NCBI GenBank assembly: GCA_963840075.1
Contig: CAWIXS010000031.1
Location: forward strand, 62,001 to 126,000
DNA length: 64,000 nucleotides
Reading direction: 5' to 3'
Origin: AWTP1-13 sp963840075
GTDB lineage: Bacteria; Pseudomonadota; Alphaproteobacteria; Rhizobiales; Hyphomicrobiaceae
A model generated the notes under the pieces. That model had not been told where the DNA came from. It saw nothing but the letters and a program-made list of their open reading frames with translations, and made no database searches. Below are positions 27,062 to 35,403 of this stretch, one piece after another (position 1 is the first letter of the stretch; every line of letters starts with the position of its first letter). A program made the translations under genes and the position numbers.

Positions 27062-30000
27062 ATGGGGAGCGAGAGCGCAAAGGTCCGGGTGCTGATCCCG
27101 ACCACCACGGGCATCGTGGAGGTCCTGCTGCTTGCCGAGGAGGACCCCGTCATCGGCCGCTCGGTGGCCTGCATCGGCGGCACCACGCAGGTGGCGGACA
27201 TCGATGCCGGCTACCACGCCTTCGTCGCCCGGCCGACCGGCGTGGTCGAGCGCCTGTTCGGCCACTCCTGCTATCGGCTGGACGTGTCCGGGCGCATCGA
27301 TGCCGGGTCGAGCTGGCAGCTCGGTGTCCTCCTCGCGCATGCCCTGCACGCCGAGGGACGCCTGGCGCAGGAGGGTGACGCTGCCCAGTGCGTGATCTGG
27401 GCGACGGGCACGGTGCGCTCGGTCGACCTCTCCGTCGGCGCGGTGTCGCACGTTGGCGAGAAGGCCGCGCTCTCGCTCGACCGGCTGCAGGAGGAGGCCG
27501 GGGCAGGACGGCGCGTGGTGGTCGCCGTGCCGGCGCACAACGCGGTGGACCTGACGCCGCAGCTCAGGGGAAGCCTCGACGCCCTCGGCATCGAGGTGCT
27601 GGAGGTCGGCGCCGTGGCGCCGCTCTGGAGGCGCCTGGAGCTCTCGCCCGGGCCCGTCGGCGAGCCGGATGTCCCCCGCCTGCGCCGGGCGGCTGGGTAT
27701 GCCGGGTCCGTTGGGCGCGTCTTCTGGAGACGCCCCGGCGCCGCGTGGCGGCAGCCCCTGCCCTGGGCCGCCGTCGCGGCTCTCCTGCTGCTGCTCCTCG
27801 CCAGCGGCGCCCTGCGGGCGTGGTGGACCACCGCCGAACCCGAGGTCGCCTACTACCAGGCCCTGGTGTGGCGCTGGGGCCTCCCCGAGGGGCTCGGCCG
27901 CGTCGATGCCGAGGCGCGCGCGCATCGCTTCGGCGGCTACCGGATCGCGAGGCGGGGCGGCAGGGTGGTGGAGGTGCGGCTGGAAAACAGCGCCGGCGTC
28001 CCAGGGCGCGACGAGAATGGGCACTCCCGCTGGGTCGTGCACTACCGCGAGAACGGAAAGGCGGAGAAGGTCGAGGTCTATCGCTACAACGGCCGGCTCG
28101 TGCGGGAGGAGAGGCTCGAGTGGTCCGGCGGCAAGCTCATCGTGACTTTCGCGCACGGCAGCACGCTGCAGGCGCAGGCGGCGATGCAACTGCTGACGAT
28201 AGATCCCTTCAGGAGCGCGAACGCCGCGGCCAAGGGCGACATCGTCCGTCACGAGCTTACGTTCGACAGCGATGGACTCGTGAGCGAGCGGCGCTACCAG
28301 AACGCCTGGGGCACGCCGGTCAAGGACGCCCAGGGGAGTTTCGGGCAGCGCCTCGTCTACACGCCTGCGGGCCTCGTGCAGCGGCGCGCCGAGATCGGCC
28401 CGGACGGTGCCGAGATCACGTTGAAACACGGCGTCCGTGCAGTCGTCAGCAGCTACGACCGGCAAGACCGGCTGGTGCGCCGCACGCTGATCGGCACCGA
28501 TGGCCGTCCTTTCGACGGCCCGGACTGGTATGCCTACTACGAGGTGGAGCATGACCGGTGGGGCAACGTAACGGCCCGCAGGTACTTCGGCTCGGATGGC
28601 AGGCCTGCTCTGCACGTGCGCGGCTTTGCAGCGATCACCCATCGCCACGACGCACGCGGCTTCTTGCTGGAGGAGGCTACCCTGGGCGTCGACGGCCAAC
28701 CGACGCTAAACAAGAATTATGCGAAACTCATCGTTACCCCCGACGCGCGCGGCAACAATGTCGAGGAGACCTTCCTGGATGCCGACGGCAGGCCGACGCT
28801 CCACCAGGATGGCTACGCCAGGGTGGCCTACCGCTGGGATGCGCGCGGCAACATCGTAGAGGTCGCTCGCTTCGGCATCGACGGCAAGCCGACACTCGAC
28901 CGGAACGGCTTTGCGAAGGCCACCTACCGCTACGATGCGAGCGGCAACCTGACCGACGCCGAGTACTTCGGCGTCGACGGGATGGCGACCGTAATCAGCG
29001 CGGGCCATTCCAAGATCAGCCGGGCCTATGACGCACGCGGCAATCTGACCAAGGGGGAAACCTTCGGGATCGACGGGAAGCCGGCACTGCACCCGGAGGG
29101 CTTCGCGAAGGTCGTGTACGCCTACGATGCACGCGGGAACCTGGTGGAGATCGCCAACTTCGGCGTCGATGGCAAACCGACGCTCGGCAAGGACGGCTAT
29201 GCAAAGAGCAGCTTCGCCTACGATACACACGGCAACGTGACCGAGGCTGCCTACTTCGGTGTGGACGGCAAGCCGACGCTCGGCAAGGTCGGTATCGCGA
29301 GGCTGACCCTGGCCTACGATGCGCGCGGGAACGCGGTGGAGTACGCCAACTTCGGCGTCGACGGCAAGCCGACGCCCGGCAAGGACGGCTTTGCAAGGAA
29401 CACCGTTGCCTACGATGCGCGGGGCAACGTCACCGAGCTTGCCTACTTCGGCGTCGACGGCAAGCCGACACTGGACAAGCGTGACGATACCGCGAAAAAC
29501 GTCTACCTCAGAGACGCACGCGGAAACGAGGTGAGCGAGGCCCATTTCGGTGTCGACGGAATGCCGACCCTCCACAAGGACGGCTATGCGAAGGCCGAGT
29601 ACGTCTACGATGCGAGGGGAAACGCCGTACAGTTTGCCTACTTCGGCATCGACGGGAAGCCGACGCTCACCAAGGGCGGCTATGCGAAGGTCAACGTCTC
29701 CCCCGATGCACGCGGCAACCTGATCGAATGGAAATACTTCGGTCTCGACGGCGCGCCGACACTGCTCCTGCCCGAGGGTCTGGCGGCGAGGATCCGTGCC
29801 GTGCGCGATCGCAGCGGCCACCTGGTCAGCGTCGAGTACTTCGGCGTCGACGACCGCCCCGTGGCCCTCGCGGCGGCCGTCGACGAGCTCGAGCCGGAGT
29901 CGCTTGCCTACAAGATCGGCTTCAGGACCGGTGATCGGGTGGCCGCATACAGGGGCGAGAAGGTCGCCTCCAAGGAGCACTTCGGCTATCTGCGCCAGAC

Positions 30001-30130
30001 GCCGCCGTTCGGCGATGTGGCGATCACGGTTCTACGGGGCACGGAGAGGCTCACCCTGGTCGCGCCGGGCCGGCCGCTCGACCTGAAGCTGAAGAACGTC
30101 GCGGCCCCGGCGCGGACCGACGAGCGCTGA
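27062..30130 (+). CDS. Lon-like domain, membrane anchor, 14 repeats and PDZ-like end
   Basis: A 1022-residue protein with an unusual order of parts. Residues about 60-200 resemble a Lon (S16) protease domain: GRIDAGSSWQLGVLLAHAL, WATGTVRSVDL, GAVSHVGEKAALSL, VPAHNAVDL, with Ser84 and Lys134 near the expected catalytic dyad. One membrane helix follows at 233-254 (AAVAALLLLLLASGALRAWW). Residues about 498-933 hold 14 copies of a roughly 32-residue unit, best seen as YDARGN..E.A.FGVDGKPTL. The end (about 940-1010, YKIGFRTGDRVAAYRGEKV) is PDZ-like. By topology the repeats and PDZ would be periplasmic. I use the ATG at 27062; a TTG at 26936 would add 42 residues. The function is unknown. Confidence 0.8.
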   Translation: MGSESAKVRVLIPTTTGIVEVLLLAEEDPVIGRSVACIGGTTQVADIDAGYHAFVARPTGVVERLFGHSCYRLDVSGRIDAGSSWQLGVLLAHALHAEGRLAQEGDAAQCVIWATGTVRSVDLSVGAVSHVGEKAALSLDRLQEEAGAGRRVVVAVPAHNAVDLTPQLRGSLDALGIEVLEVGAVAPLWRRLELSPGPVGEPDVPRLRRAAGYAGSVGRVFWRRPGAAWRQPLPWAAVAALLLLLLASGALRAWWTTAEPEVAYYQALVWRWGLPEGLGRVDAEARAHRFGGYRIARRGGRVVEVRLENSAGVPGRDENGHSRWVVHYRENGKAEKVEVYRYNGRLVREERLEWSGGKLIVTFAHGSTLQAQAAMQLLTIDPFRSANAAAKGDIVRHELTFDSDGLVSERRYQNAWGTPVKDAQGSFGQRLVYTPAGLVQRRAEIGPDGAEITLKHGVRAVVSSYDRQDRLVRRTLIGTDGRPFDGPDWYAYYEVEHDRWGNVTARRYFGSDGRPALHVRGFAAITHRHDARGFLLEEATLGVDGQPTLNKNYAKLIVTPDARGNNVEETFLDADGRPTLHQDGYARVAYRWDARGNIVEVARFGIDGKPTLDRNGFAKATYRYDASGNLTDAEYFGVDGMATVISAGHSKISRAYDARGNLTKGETFGIDGKPALHPEGFAKVVYAYDARGNLVEIANFGVDGKPTLGKDGYAKSSFAYDTHGNVTEAAYFGVDGKPTLGKVGIARLTLAYDARGNAVEYANFGVDGKPTPGKDGFARNTVAYDARGNVTELAYFGVDGKPTLDKRDDTAKNVYLRDARGNEVSEAHFGVDGMPTLHKDGYAKAEYVYDARGNAVQFAYFGIDGKPTLTKGGYAKVNVSPDARGNLIEWKYFGLDGAPTLLLPEGLAARIRAVRDRSGHLVSVEYFGVDDRPVALAAAVDELEPESLAYKIGFRTGDRVAAYRGEKVASKEHFGYLRQTPPFGDVAITVLRGTERLTLVAPGRPLDLKLKNVAAPARTDER

Positions 30131-30150
30131 GCCAGCGAACCTGACGTTCT

Positions 30151-30221
30151 GAAGGGGTCAGACCCCTCGCCTCCAAGGTCATCTGGAATCGCCACCGCTC
30201 GTGCGAGGGGTCTGACCCCGA
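30151..30221. repeat. GGGGTCAGACCCC inverted-repeat element, copy 2
   Basis: GAAGGGGTCAGACCCCTCGC at 30151 and GTGCGAGGGGTCTGACCCCG near 30202 form the same two-armed palindrome as at 6864. It starts 20 bases after the stop of the repeat protein and could double as its transcript end. Confidence 0.75.
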
Positions 30222-30427
30222 CCTGCCCTGACTCCTACCCGGCCCCATCCGCCTTGACGACACGGAGGCTTTGCTCTTAGAAGCCAAGGCGTTGTGGGAA
30301 CCACGAGGGGGGCCGGCTCGCTCGCCGATCGCCCGGCGCAGGCATTACCAAACCGTAAGTTCCAAAACCTGCCGGGCCCAACTACCGACAAGCCTCGTGA
30401 CCAGAACGAGCGGCCAAAGCTCGCATT

Positions 30428-30463
30428 GCCCGAAGGATTGGCCGGGCCCGAAGGATTGGCCGG
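30428..30463 (+). repeat. perfect tandem 18-bp duplication
   Basis: GCCCGAAGGATTGGCCGG is repeated exactly twice without a spacer, in the 431-base gap between the repeat protein and the spermidine-synthase-like gene. Apart from this and the palindromic element at 30151 I see nothing in the gap. Confidence 0.7.
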
Positions 30464-30561
30464 TGTTTGGCCCAGCACTGATCGTCCAAGCTAGTGAGCG
30501 TGTGGCGGCAACCCCTGCGAGGTCGGACGCCCATGCGAGACCCAGGGAAGGCTAAAAGGGG

Positions 30562-33138
30562 ATGACCGACAATACCATCGGCAAGCGTGGTCGGCCCATC
30601 GGCAAGAGCAACCGGAACGTCGGCAAGGGCCCCCGGGGCAAGGGCGATCGGGGCAAGGGCACCGTGACGACCACGGCCAAGAACGCCGCCACGGTCGCCG
30701 GGCCCGCCGGGACGGTCGCCAAGAGCGCTGCCGCCGTCGCCAGGAGCCCTGCGCCGGCAGCCAAGGGCGCTGCGGCCGTCAGCCATAGCGCCCGGACGGC
30801 GCTCGGCCATGGCAGGTCTGCTGCTGCCGGAGGGATGCCGCAGTTCCTGGTCGACCTGGGCCGGAACGCGTCGGCCATGATGTGGACCTTCACGGCCACC
30901 ACCTTCCTCTCCGCGCTGCTCCTGTTCGCGATCCAGCCGATGTTCGCCAAGACGGTGCTGCCCGTCCTCGGCGGCTCGCCGTCGGTGTGGTCGGTGTCGG
31001 TGTTCTTCTTCCAGGCCGCGCTGCTCGGCGGCTACCTCTACGCCCACCTCCTGATCAACAAGGCGCCGGCGCACCTGACGGGGTACATCCACCTTGCGGT
31101 GTGCGTGCTGGCCGTCGTCTGCCTGCCCATCGGCATGGTGAGCTGGTTCGGCGATCCGCCGGAGGGCGAGCCCTACCTGTGGCAGCTCGGCATGTTCGCG
31201 GTCTCGATCGGGCTGCCGTTCATGGCGGTGTCGGCCAATGCCCCGCTGCTGCAGGCGTGGTTCGCGCGCAGCGGCCACCCCGACGCACGCGACCCCTACT
31301 TCATGTATGCGGCGAGCAACCTCGGCAGCCTGATCGCGCTGCTCGGCTATCCGCTGGTGCTCGAGCCGATGTTCGGGCTCTCCCAGCTCACGGTAAACTG
31401 GGCGTGGGCCTACGGCCTCCTGGTGCTGGCGCTTGCCGCCTCGTTCTTCCTGATGCGCGGCGCCCAGGCCGGCGGCGTACCGGAGGAGGTGGCCCCGCCG
31501 GACACCGACATCGCCTCGGCGGACGCACCGGCCTTGATCGACCGGCTGAAGTGGGTCGGGCTGGCGTTCGTGCCGGCCGCCCTGGTGACGGCCTTCACCG
31601 TGCAGACCACCACGGACGTTGCCTCCGCGCCGCTGCTGTGGGTGGTGCCGCTGGCGCTCTATCTGCTCACCTTCGTGCTGGTGTTCCGCGACCGGCCGCT
31701 GATCTCGCGCGAGCTCCTGCTGCTCCTGCACCTGATCGCGCTGGCGGTCGTGTTCTTCTTCCTGACGATACCGCAGAACCACGACTGGACCACGGTGAGC
31801 CTGACCGGCGTCGCCGCGTTCGTGACCACGGCGATGCTGGCACACCGCACGCTCTACGAGGCACGGCCCGCCCCGCGCTACCTCACGGGGTTCTACCTCT
31901 GGATGTCGGTGGGCGGCGCGCTGGGCGGCATGTTCACGGCCCTGGTGGCGCCCAAGCTCTTCAGCGAGATCTACGAGTACCCGCTCCTGCTCGCCCTCTC
32001 GATGGCGTGCCGGCCGGGCGCGCTGACGCTGCCCTGGGGCGACAAGGAGAAGCTCAGGGATGAGGGGCTGTTCCTGTGGCTCATCGCCGCCGCGGGCATC
32101 CTGGCCCTCAGGGAGCTGACGCCATTCCTGGTCAACACGCTCCGTGTGGAGCTTCCCGACGGGTTCGGACCGGGCTCGATGGTCATCGTGCTCATGGGCG
32201 CGGCGCTGATCGCCAGCATGAAGGCGCCGGTGCACCAGACGCTGATAGCGCTGCTCATGTGCGCCACCGTAGTCTGGCTGCCCTCCAGCGTCAGGCAGGG
32301 TGATGCGCAGCGCAGCTTCTTCGGCGTCTACCGCGTGCGCGAGGCCCCGGACACGACCGGCACCTTCCATGTCCTGAACCACGGAACCACCCTGCACGGC
32401 TCCCAGCGCATTCGCGACAAGGCCGGCAGGCCGGTCGACGACACCACGCCCACCACCTACTATTACCCGGGCAGCCCGATCGCCAAGGCGATCGCCAAGC
32501 GGCGCGAGATCCTGGCGGCGAAGGGCGAGAAGGGCCGCTACGGCATCGTCGGGCTCGGAACCGGCTCCAGCGCCTGTCACAAGCGCGACGACGAGGCCTG
32601 GAGGTTCTTCGAGATCGACCCGACCGTCATCAGGATCGCCAAGGACCCGAAGAACTTCAGCTTCATCAGCAAGTGCCAGCCGCAAATCGACATCAAGATC
32701 GGCGATGCGAGGCTGACGATGGGCAAGGAGGAGAATTCGAGCTTCGACCTGCTCATCATCGACGCGTTCTCCTCGGATGCGATCCCCGTGCACATGCTGA
32801 CGAAGGAGGCGGTGAAGCTGTTCCTCGACAAGCTCAAGCCGGAGGGGGTGGTGCTGCTGCACACCTCCAACCGCTACCTCGATTTGAACTCGGTGCTGGG
32901 CGCGATCCTGAAGGAGCTGCCCGAAGGCACGGCGGGCATATCGGTCATGGACCAGAAGGCGACCCGCGGCCTCGGCCAGTCGATCTCGACGAATGCCATC
33001 TTTGCCAAGAGCGAGGCGGCGCTGGAGCCGTACCGCTCCACGCTGGAAGGCGTTGCCGCGTTGGACGACAACGGGGTGCGCGCGTGGACCGACGACTACT
33101 CCGACATCTGGGGCGCCTGGCGGCGCGGCGGACGGTAA
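30562..33138 (+). CDS. fused membrane/spermidine synthase-like protein
   Basis: An 858-residue protein in three parts. Residues 1-90 are a low-complexity Gly/Lys/Arg then Ala-rich tail. Residues about 100-590 carry some 12 membrane helices (FTATTFLSALLLFAIQPMFA, MSVGGALGGMFTALVAPKLF). The C-terminal 240 residues are a spermidine-synthase-like methyltransferase fold with YGIVGLGTGSSACH for the SAM-type nucleotide, FFEIDPTVI, and IIDAFSSDAIPVHMLT. Proteins of this fused type are widespread, but their substrate is not established; the lack of a separate decarboxylated-SAM partner gene argues against plain spermidine synthesis. Confidence 0.85.
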   Translation: MTDNTIGKRGRPIGKSNRNVGKGPRGKGDRGKGTVTTTAKNAATVAGPAGTVAKSAAAVARSPAPAAKGAAAVSHSARTALGHGRSAAAGGMPQFLVDLGRNASAMMWTFTATTFLSALLLFAIQPMFAKTVLPVLGGSPSVWSVSVFFFQAALLGGYLYAHLLINKAPAHLTGYIHLAVCVLAVVCLPIGMVSWFGDPPEGEPYLWQLGMFAVSIGLPFMAVSANAPLLQAWFARSGHPDARDPYFMYAASNLGSLIALLGYPLVLEPMFGLSQLTVNWAWAYGLLVLALAASFFLMRGAQAGGVPEEVAPPDTDIASADAPALIDRLKWVGLAFVPAALVTAFTVQTTTDVASAPLLWVVPLALYLLTFVLVFRDRPLISRELLLLLHLIALAVVFFFLTIPQNHDWTTVSLTGVAAFVTTAMLAHRTLYEARPAPRYLTGFYLWMSVGGALGGMFTALVAPKLFSEIYEYPLLLALSMACRPGALTLPWGDKEKLRDEGLFLWLIAAAGILALRELTPFLVNTLRVELPDGFGPGSMVIVLMGAALIASMKAPVHQTLIALLMCATVVWLPSSVRQGDAQRSFFGVYRVREAPDTTGTFHVLNHGTTLHGSQRIRDKAGRPVDDTTPTTYYYPGSPIAKAIAKRREILAAKGEKGRYGIVGLGTGSSACHKRDDEAWRFFEIDPTVIRIAKDPKNFSFISKCQPQIDIKIGDARLTMGKEENSSFDLLIIDAFSSDAIPVHMLTKEAVKLFLDKLKPEGVVLLHTSNRYLDLNSVLGAILKELPEGTAGISVMDQKATRGLGQSISTNAIFAKSEAALEPYRSTLEGVAALDDNGVRAWTDDYSDIWGAWRRGGR

Positions 33139-33154
33139 CCGGCCGCCCTCCGCA

Positions 33155-33190
33155 CCCGGGACGCACGGCCACCCCGAAGCGCGTCCCGGG
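33155..33190. terminator. hairpin after the spermidine-synthase-like gene
   Basis: CCCGGGACGC (33155-33164) pairs perfectly with GCGTCCCGGG (33181-33190) across a 16-base loop, starting 16 bases after the stop at 33138. There is no T-tract, so it is at best a weak or Rho-assisted transcript end. The rest of the gap to 33404 shows nothing else. Confidence 0.5.
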
Positions 33191-33404
33191 GGAAATTAGC
33201 ACGCATTGGCACGACGGATTGGCCTGCTCCGGCCCGTTGAAGGGGGCAGGTATGGAGCGGATGACCTCCCACGCTCCGCCTTATCGGACATCCGGACCTC
33301 TCCCCCCGTCCGGGTGTCCGACTCCTGTTTGCGCAGCAAGCAGAGCGGCGAGGCACCACTGCAATGGTGCGTCGCCGTTCGCGCTCCGGGACTGACCCCG
33401 GCCA

Positions 33405-34961
33405 TCACCTCCCGACGATGGAGATATCGTCTCCGTTGCGATAGTCCGGGTCGAGCCAACCGTCCTCGCCGTAATCCGCCATGCACTGCTCGGCGAGCCC
33501 GACCATCTGCTCGAGCGCGCCGGAGGCCTGTGCCTGCTGCAGCGGGAACAGGCGCACCAGCTCGTGGCTGCCCGCGTAGTTCATCTCGTAGAGCTCGTGG
33601 CGCGCGCCGAACTCGCTGCCCACCGCGTCCCACAGCATCTTCATGACCTTGATGCGCTCCTTGTAGTCGATGCCGTTGGAGCCCCGCACGTAGCGCGCCA
33701 GATACTTGTCGATGTCGGGGTTCTTGAAGTCGCGCACGTGCGAGGGCAGGTAGATGAGCCCCGAGGCGATCACCCGCTCCACGATCTGGCGCACCGCCGG
33801 GTAGGCCTCGGTCATGAACAGACGGTAGGCGGTGGACGCGCGGATGTTGGGCAGCACCGCCCCGTTCACCCACGGCTCGGGGTTGCAGGCCATGGCGTCG
33901 GACAGCGACCAGAACAGGTTGCGCCAGCCGATCACCTCGCCGATCTGGGCCTGCACGCCGCGGAACGCCTCCACGCCGGTGGCGCGCGCGGCCTTGTAGA
34001 GCAGCCCGGCGATGAACTCGAGCTTCACCGCGAGCCGCGTCGCGCCCTGCATGGTGAAGCCGTTGACGAAGCCCGACTGCGGGTAGAACGCCTTCAAGCG
34101 CTCCGTGTCGCGGTGGATCATCACGTTCTCCCAGGGGATGAACGCGTTGTCGAACACGAAGATGGCGTCGTTCTCGTCGAAGCGCGAGGTCAGCGGATAG
34201 TCCCACGGCGAGCCGGTGGCGGCGGCGGCCATCTCGTAGCTCGCCCGGCAGATCAGCTTGATGCCGGGCGTGTTCATCGGCGCAATGAACATCACGACCA
34301 TGCTGGGGTCGTTGATCTCCTGGCCCATGTTCTGGCCGAGGAAGTTGTAGTGCGTGAGCGCGGAGTTGGTGGCCACCACCTTGGCACCGGAGACGTAGAT
34401 GCCGGCGTCGGTCTCCTTCTGGATGGAGATGTAGACGTCCTTCACCTGCTCCGCCGGCTTGGCCCGGTCGATGGGCGGGTTGACGAGCGCGTGGTTGAGA
34501 TAGAGCACGGCCTCCTGGCCGCGCTTGTGCCACGCGCGCGCATTGCCGGCGAACTTGCCGTAGAACTCGGCATTGGCGCCGAGCGTGTTGAGGAACGCGG
34601 CCTTGTAGTCCGGGCTGCGGCCCATCCAGCCGTAGGTGATGCGCGCCCAGGCCGCAATGGCATCGCGCTGGGCGATGACCTCCTCGCGCGAGTGCGCGGC
34701 CTTGAAGAAGCGGTGGGTGTAGCCGCCGGATCCCGTGTCGGTCGCGGTGGTGAGGACCTCCTTGGATTTGGGCGCGTGCAGCGCGTCGTAGAGCTTGGCG
34801 ACGGAGGCCGCGGCATTGCGGAACGCCGGGTGGGTCGTCACGTCAGCGACGCGCTCGCCGTAGATGTAGACCTCGCGGCCGTCGCGCAGGGACTGGAGAT
34901 ACTCCGCACCCGTGAAGGGGCGGCTCTTGCCTTCGAGAATGGCTTCGGGTGTCTGCGGCAT
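33405..34961 (-). CDS. HpaB-family flavin-dependent aromatic hydroxylase
   Basis: A 518-residue member of the 4-hydroxyphenylacetate 3-monooxygenase large-component family, which adds oxygen to a phenol using FADH2 from a reductase. MPQTPEAILEGKSRPFTGAE is the family start; FLGQNMGQEINDPSMVVMF, the flavin-site-like WDYPLTSRFDENDAIFVFD and the helical C-terminal domain (GLIYLPSHVRDFKNPDIDKY) follow. No HpaC-type reductase gene is adjacent, so a reductase elsewhere must supply it. It stands alone, and the substrate could be any phenolic; its real start at 34961 lies far inside a longer open frame. Confidence 0.88.
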   Translation of the reverse strand: MPQTPEAILEGKSRPFTGAEYLQSLRDGREVYIYGERVADVTTHPAFRNAAASVAKLYDALHAPKSKEVLTTATDTGSGGYTHRFFKAAHSREEVIAQRDAIAAWARITYGWMGRSPDYKAAFLNTLGANAEFYGKFAGNARAWHKRGQEAVLYLNHALVNPPIDRAKPAEQVKDVYISIQKETDAGIYVSGAKVVATNSALTHYNFLGQNMGQEINDPSMVVMFIAPMNTPGIKLICRASYEMAAAATGSPWDYPLTSRFDENDAIFVFDNAFIPWENVMIHRDTERLKAFYPQSGFVNGFTMQGATRLAVKLEFIAGLLYKAARATGVEAFRGVQAQIGEVIGWRNLFWSLSDAMACNPEPWVNGAVLPNIRASTAYRLFMTEAYPAVRQIVERVIASGLIYLPSHVRDFKNPDIDKYLARYVRGSNGIDYKERIKVMKMLWDAVGSEFGARHELYEMNYAGSHELVRLFPLQQAQASGALEQMVGLAEQCMADYGEDGWLDPDYRNGDDISIVGR

Positions 34962-35060
34962 CGCGTGTCCACATCGGTTCCGGTGCAACGATGCCCGATG
35001 ATACCCAACCATGGCGCCTGCGCCTACGCGGCGCGGCGATGCCTCGCGGATAAAGCGACG

Positions 35061-35140
35061 TGAAGGGGTCAGACCCCTCGCCTCCATCGTTCGAGACTCC
35101 ACCTCCAGCGTTCGCGCGAGGGGTCTGATCCCTTCACGTT
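35061..35140. repeat. GGGGTCAGACCCC inverted-repeat element, copy 3
   Basis: ACGTGAAGGGGTCAGACCCC at about 35058 and GCGAGGGGTCTGATCCCTTC near 35117 repeat the pattern seen at 6864, 30151 and 46055, followed by a duplicated CCTTCACGTT. It lies in the 442-base gap upstream of the HpaB-like gene. Apart from the hairpin at 35347 the gap shows no gene. Confidence 0.75.
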
Positions 35141-35346
35141 CCTTCACGTTCTGGGGACAACCGAAGAAACCCAGTTTCCGACAAAATGCGGTCGCGGGCT
35201 GGCCGTTGTAGCGCCGCAATGCCCTGCGAGCCTCTGGACCGTTGCCTCTCGGCCCGGCTCGCGACGCGGTCTCGGATACTCAGCCCCCCAGCCCCCCGAG
35301 GCTACGTCGCAGAGCCGGGCCAACTGCCTCCGGGCAGACGGCAAGA

Positions 35347-35381
35347 GCCAAGGCCGGCAGCCGCCGGCCGTGGCTTTTTTT
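35347..35381 (+). terminator. Rho-independent terminator-like hairpin with T7 tract
   Basis: GCCAAGGCCGGC (35347-35358) pairs with GCCGGCCGTGGC (35363-35374) around AGCC with one mismatch, and TTTTTTT follows at 35375-35381. It lies 23 bases beyond the stop of the leftward oligopeptidase gene. The T-tract favours rightward transcripts, but no rightward gene is upstream, so it may serve mainly as a hairpin end for the leftward message. Confidence 0.6.
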
Positions 35382-35403
35382 GCGCAAGGCGATCGCGCCG
35401 CCG

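Noticed and set aside
28555..29860. Regular repeats suggestive of a CRISPR-like array
   Set aside because: The roughly 96-base period is in frame with a protein and the units are conserved at residue level (YDARGN...FGVDGKPTL), so these are coding repeats.
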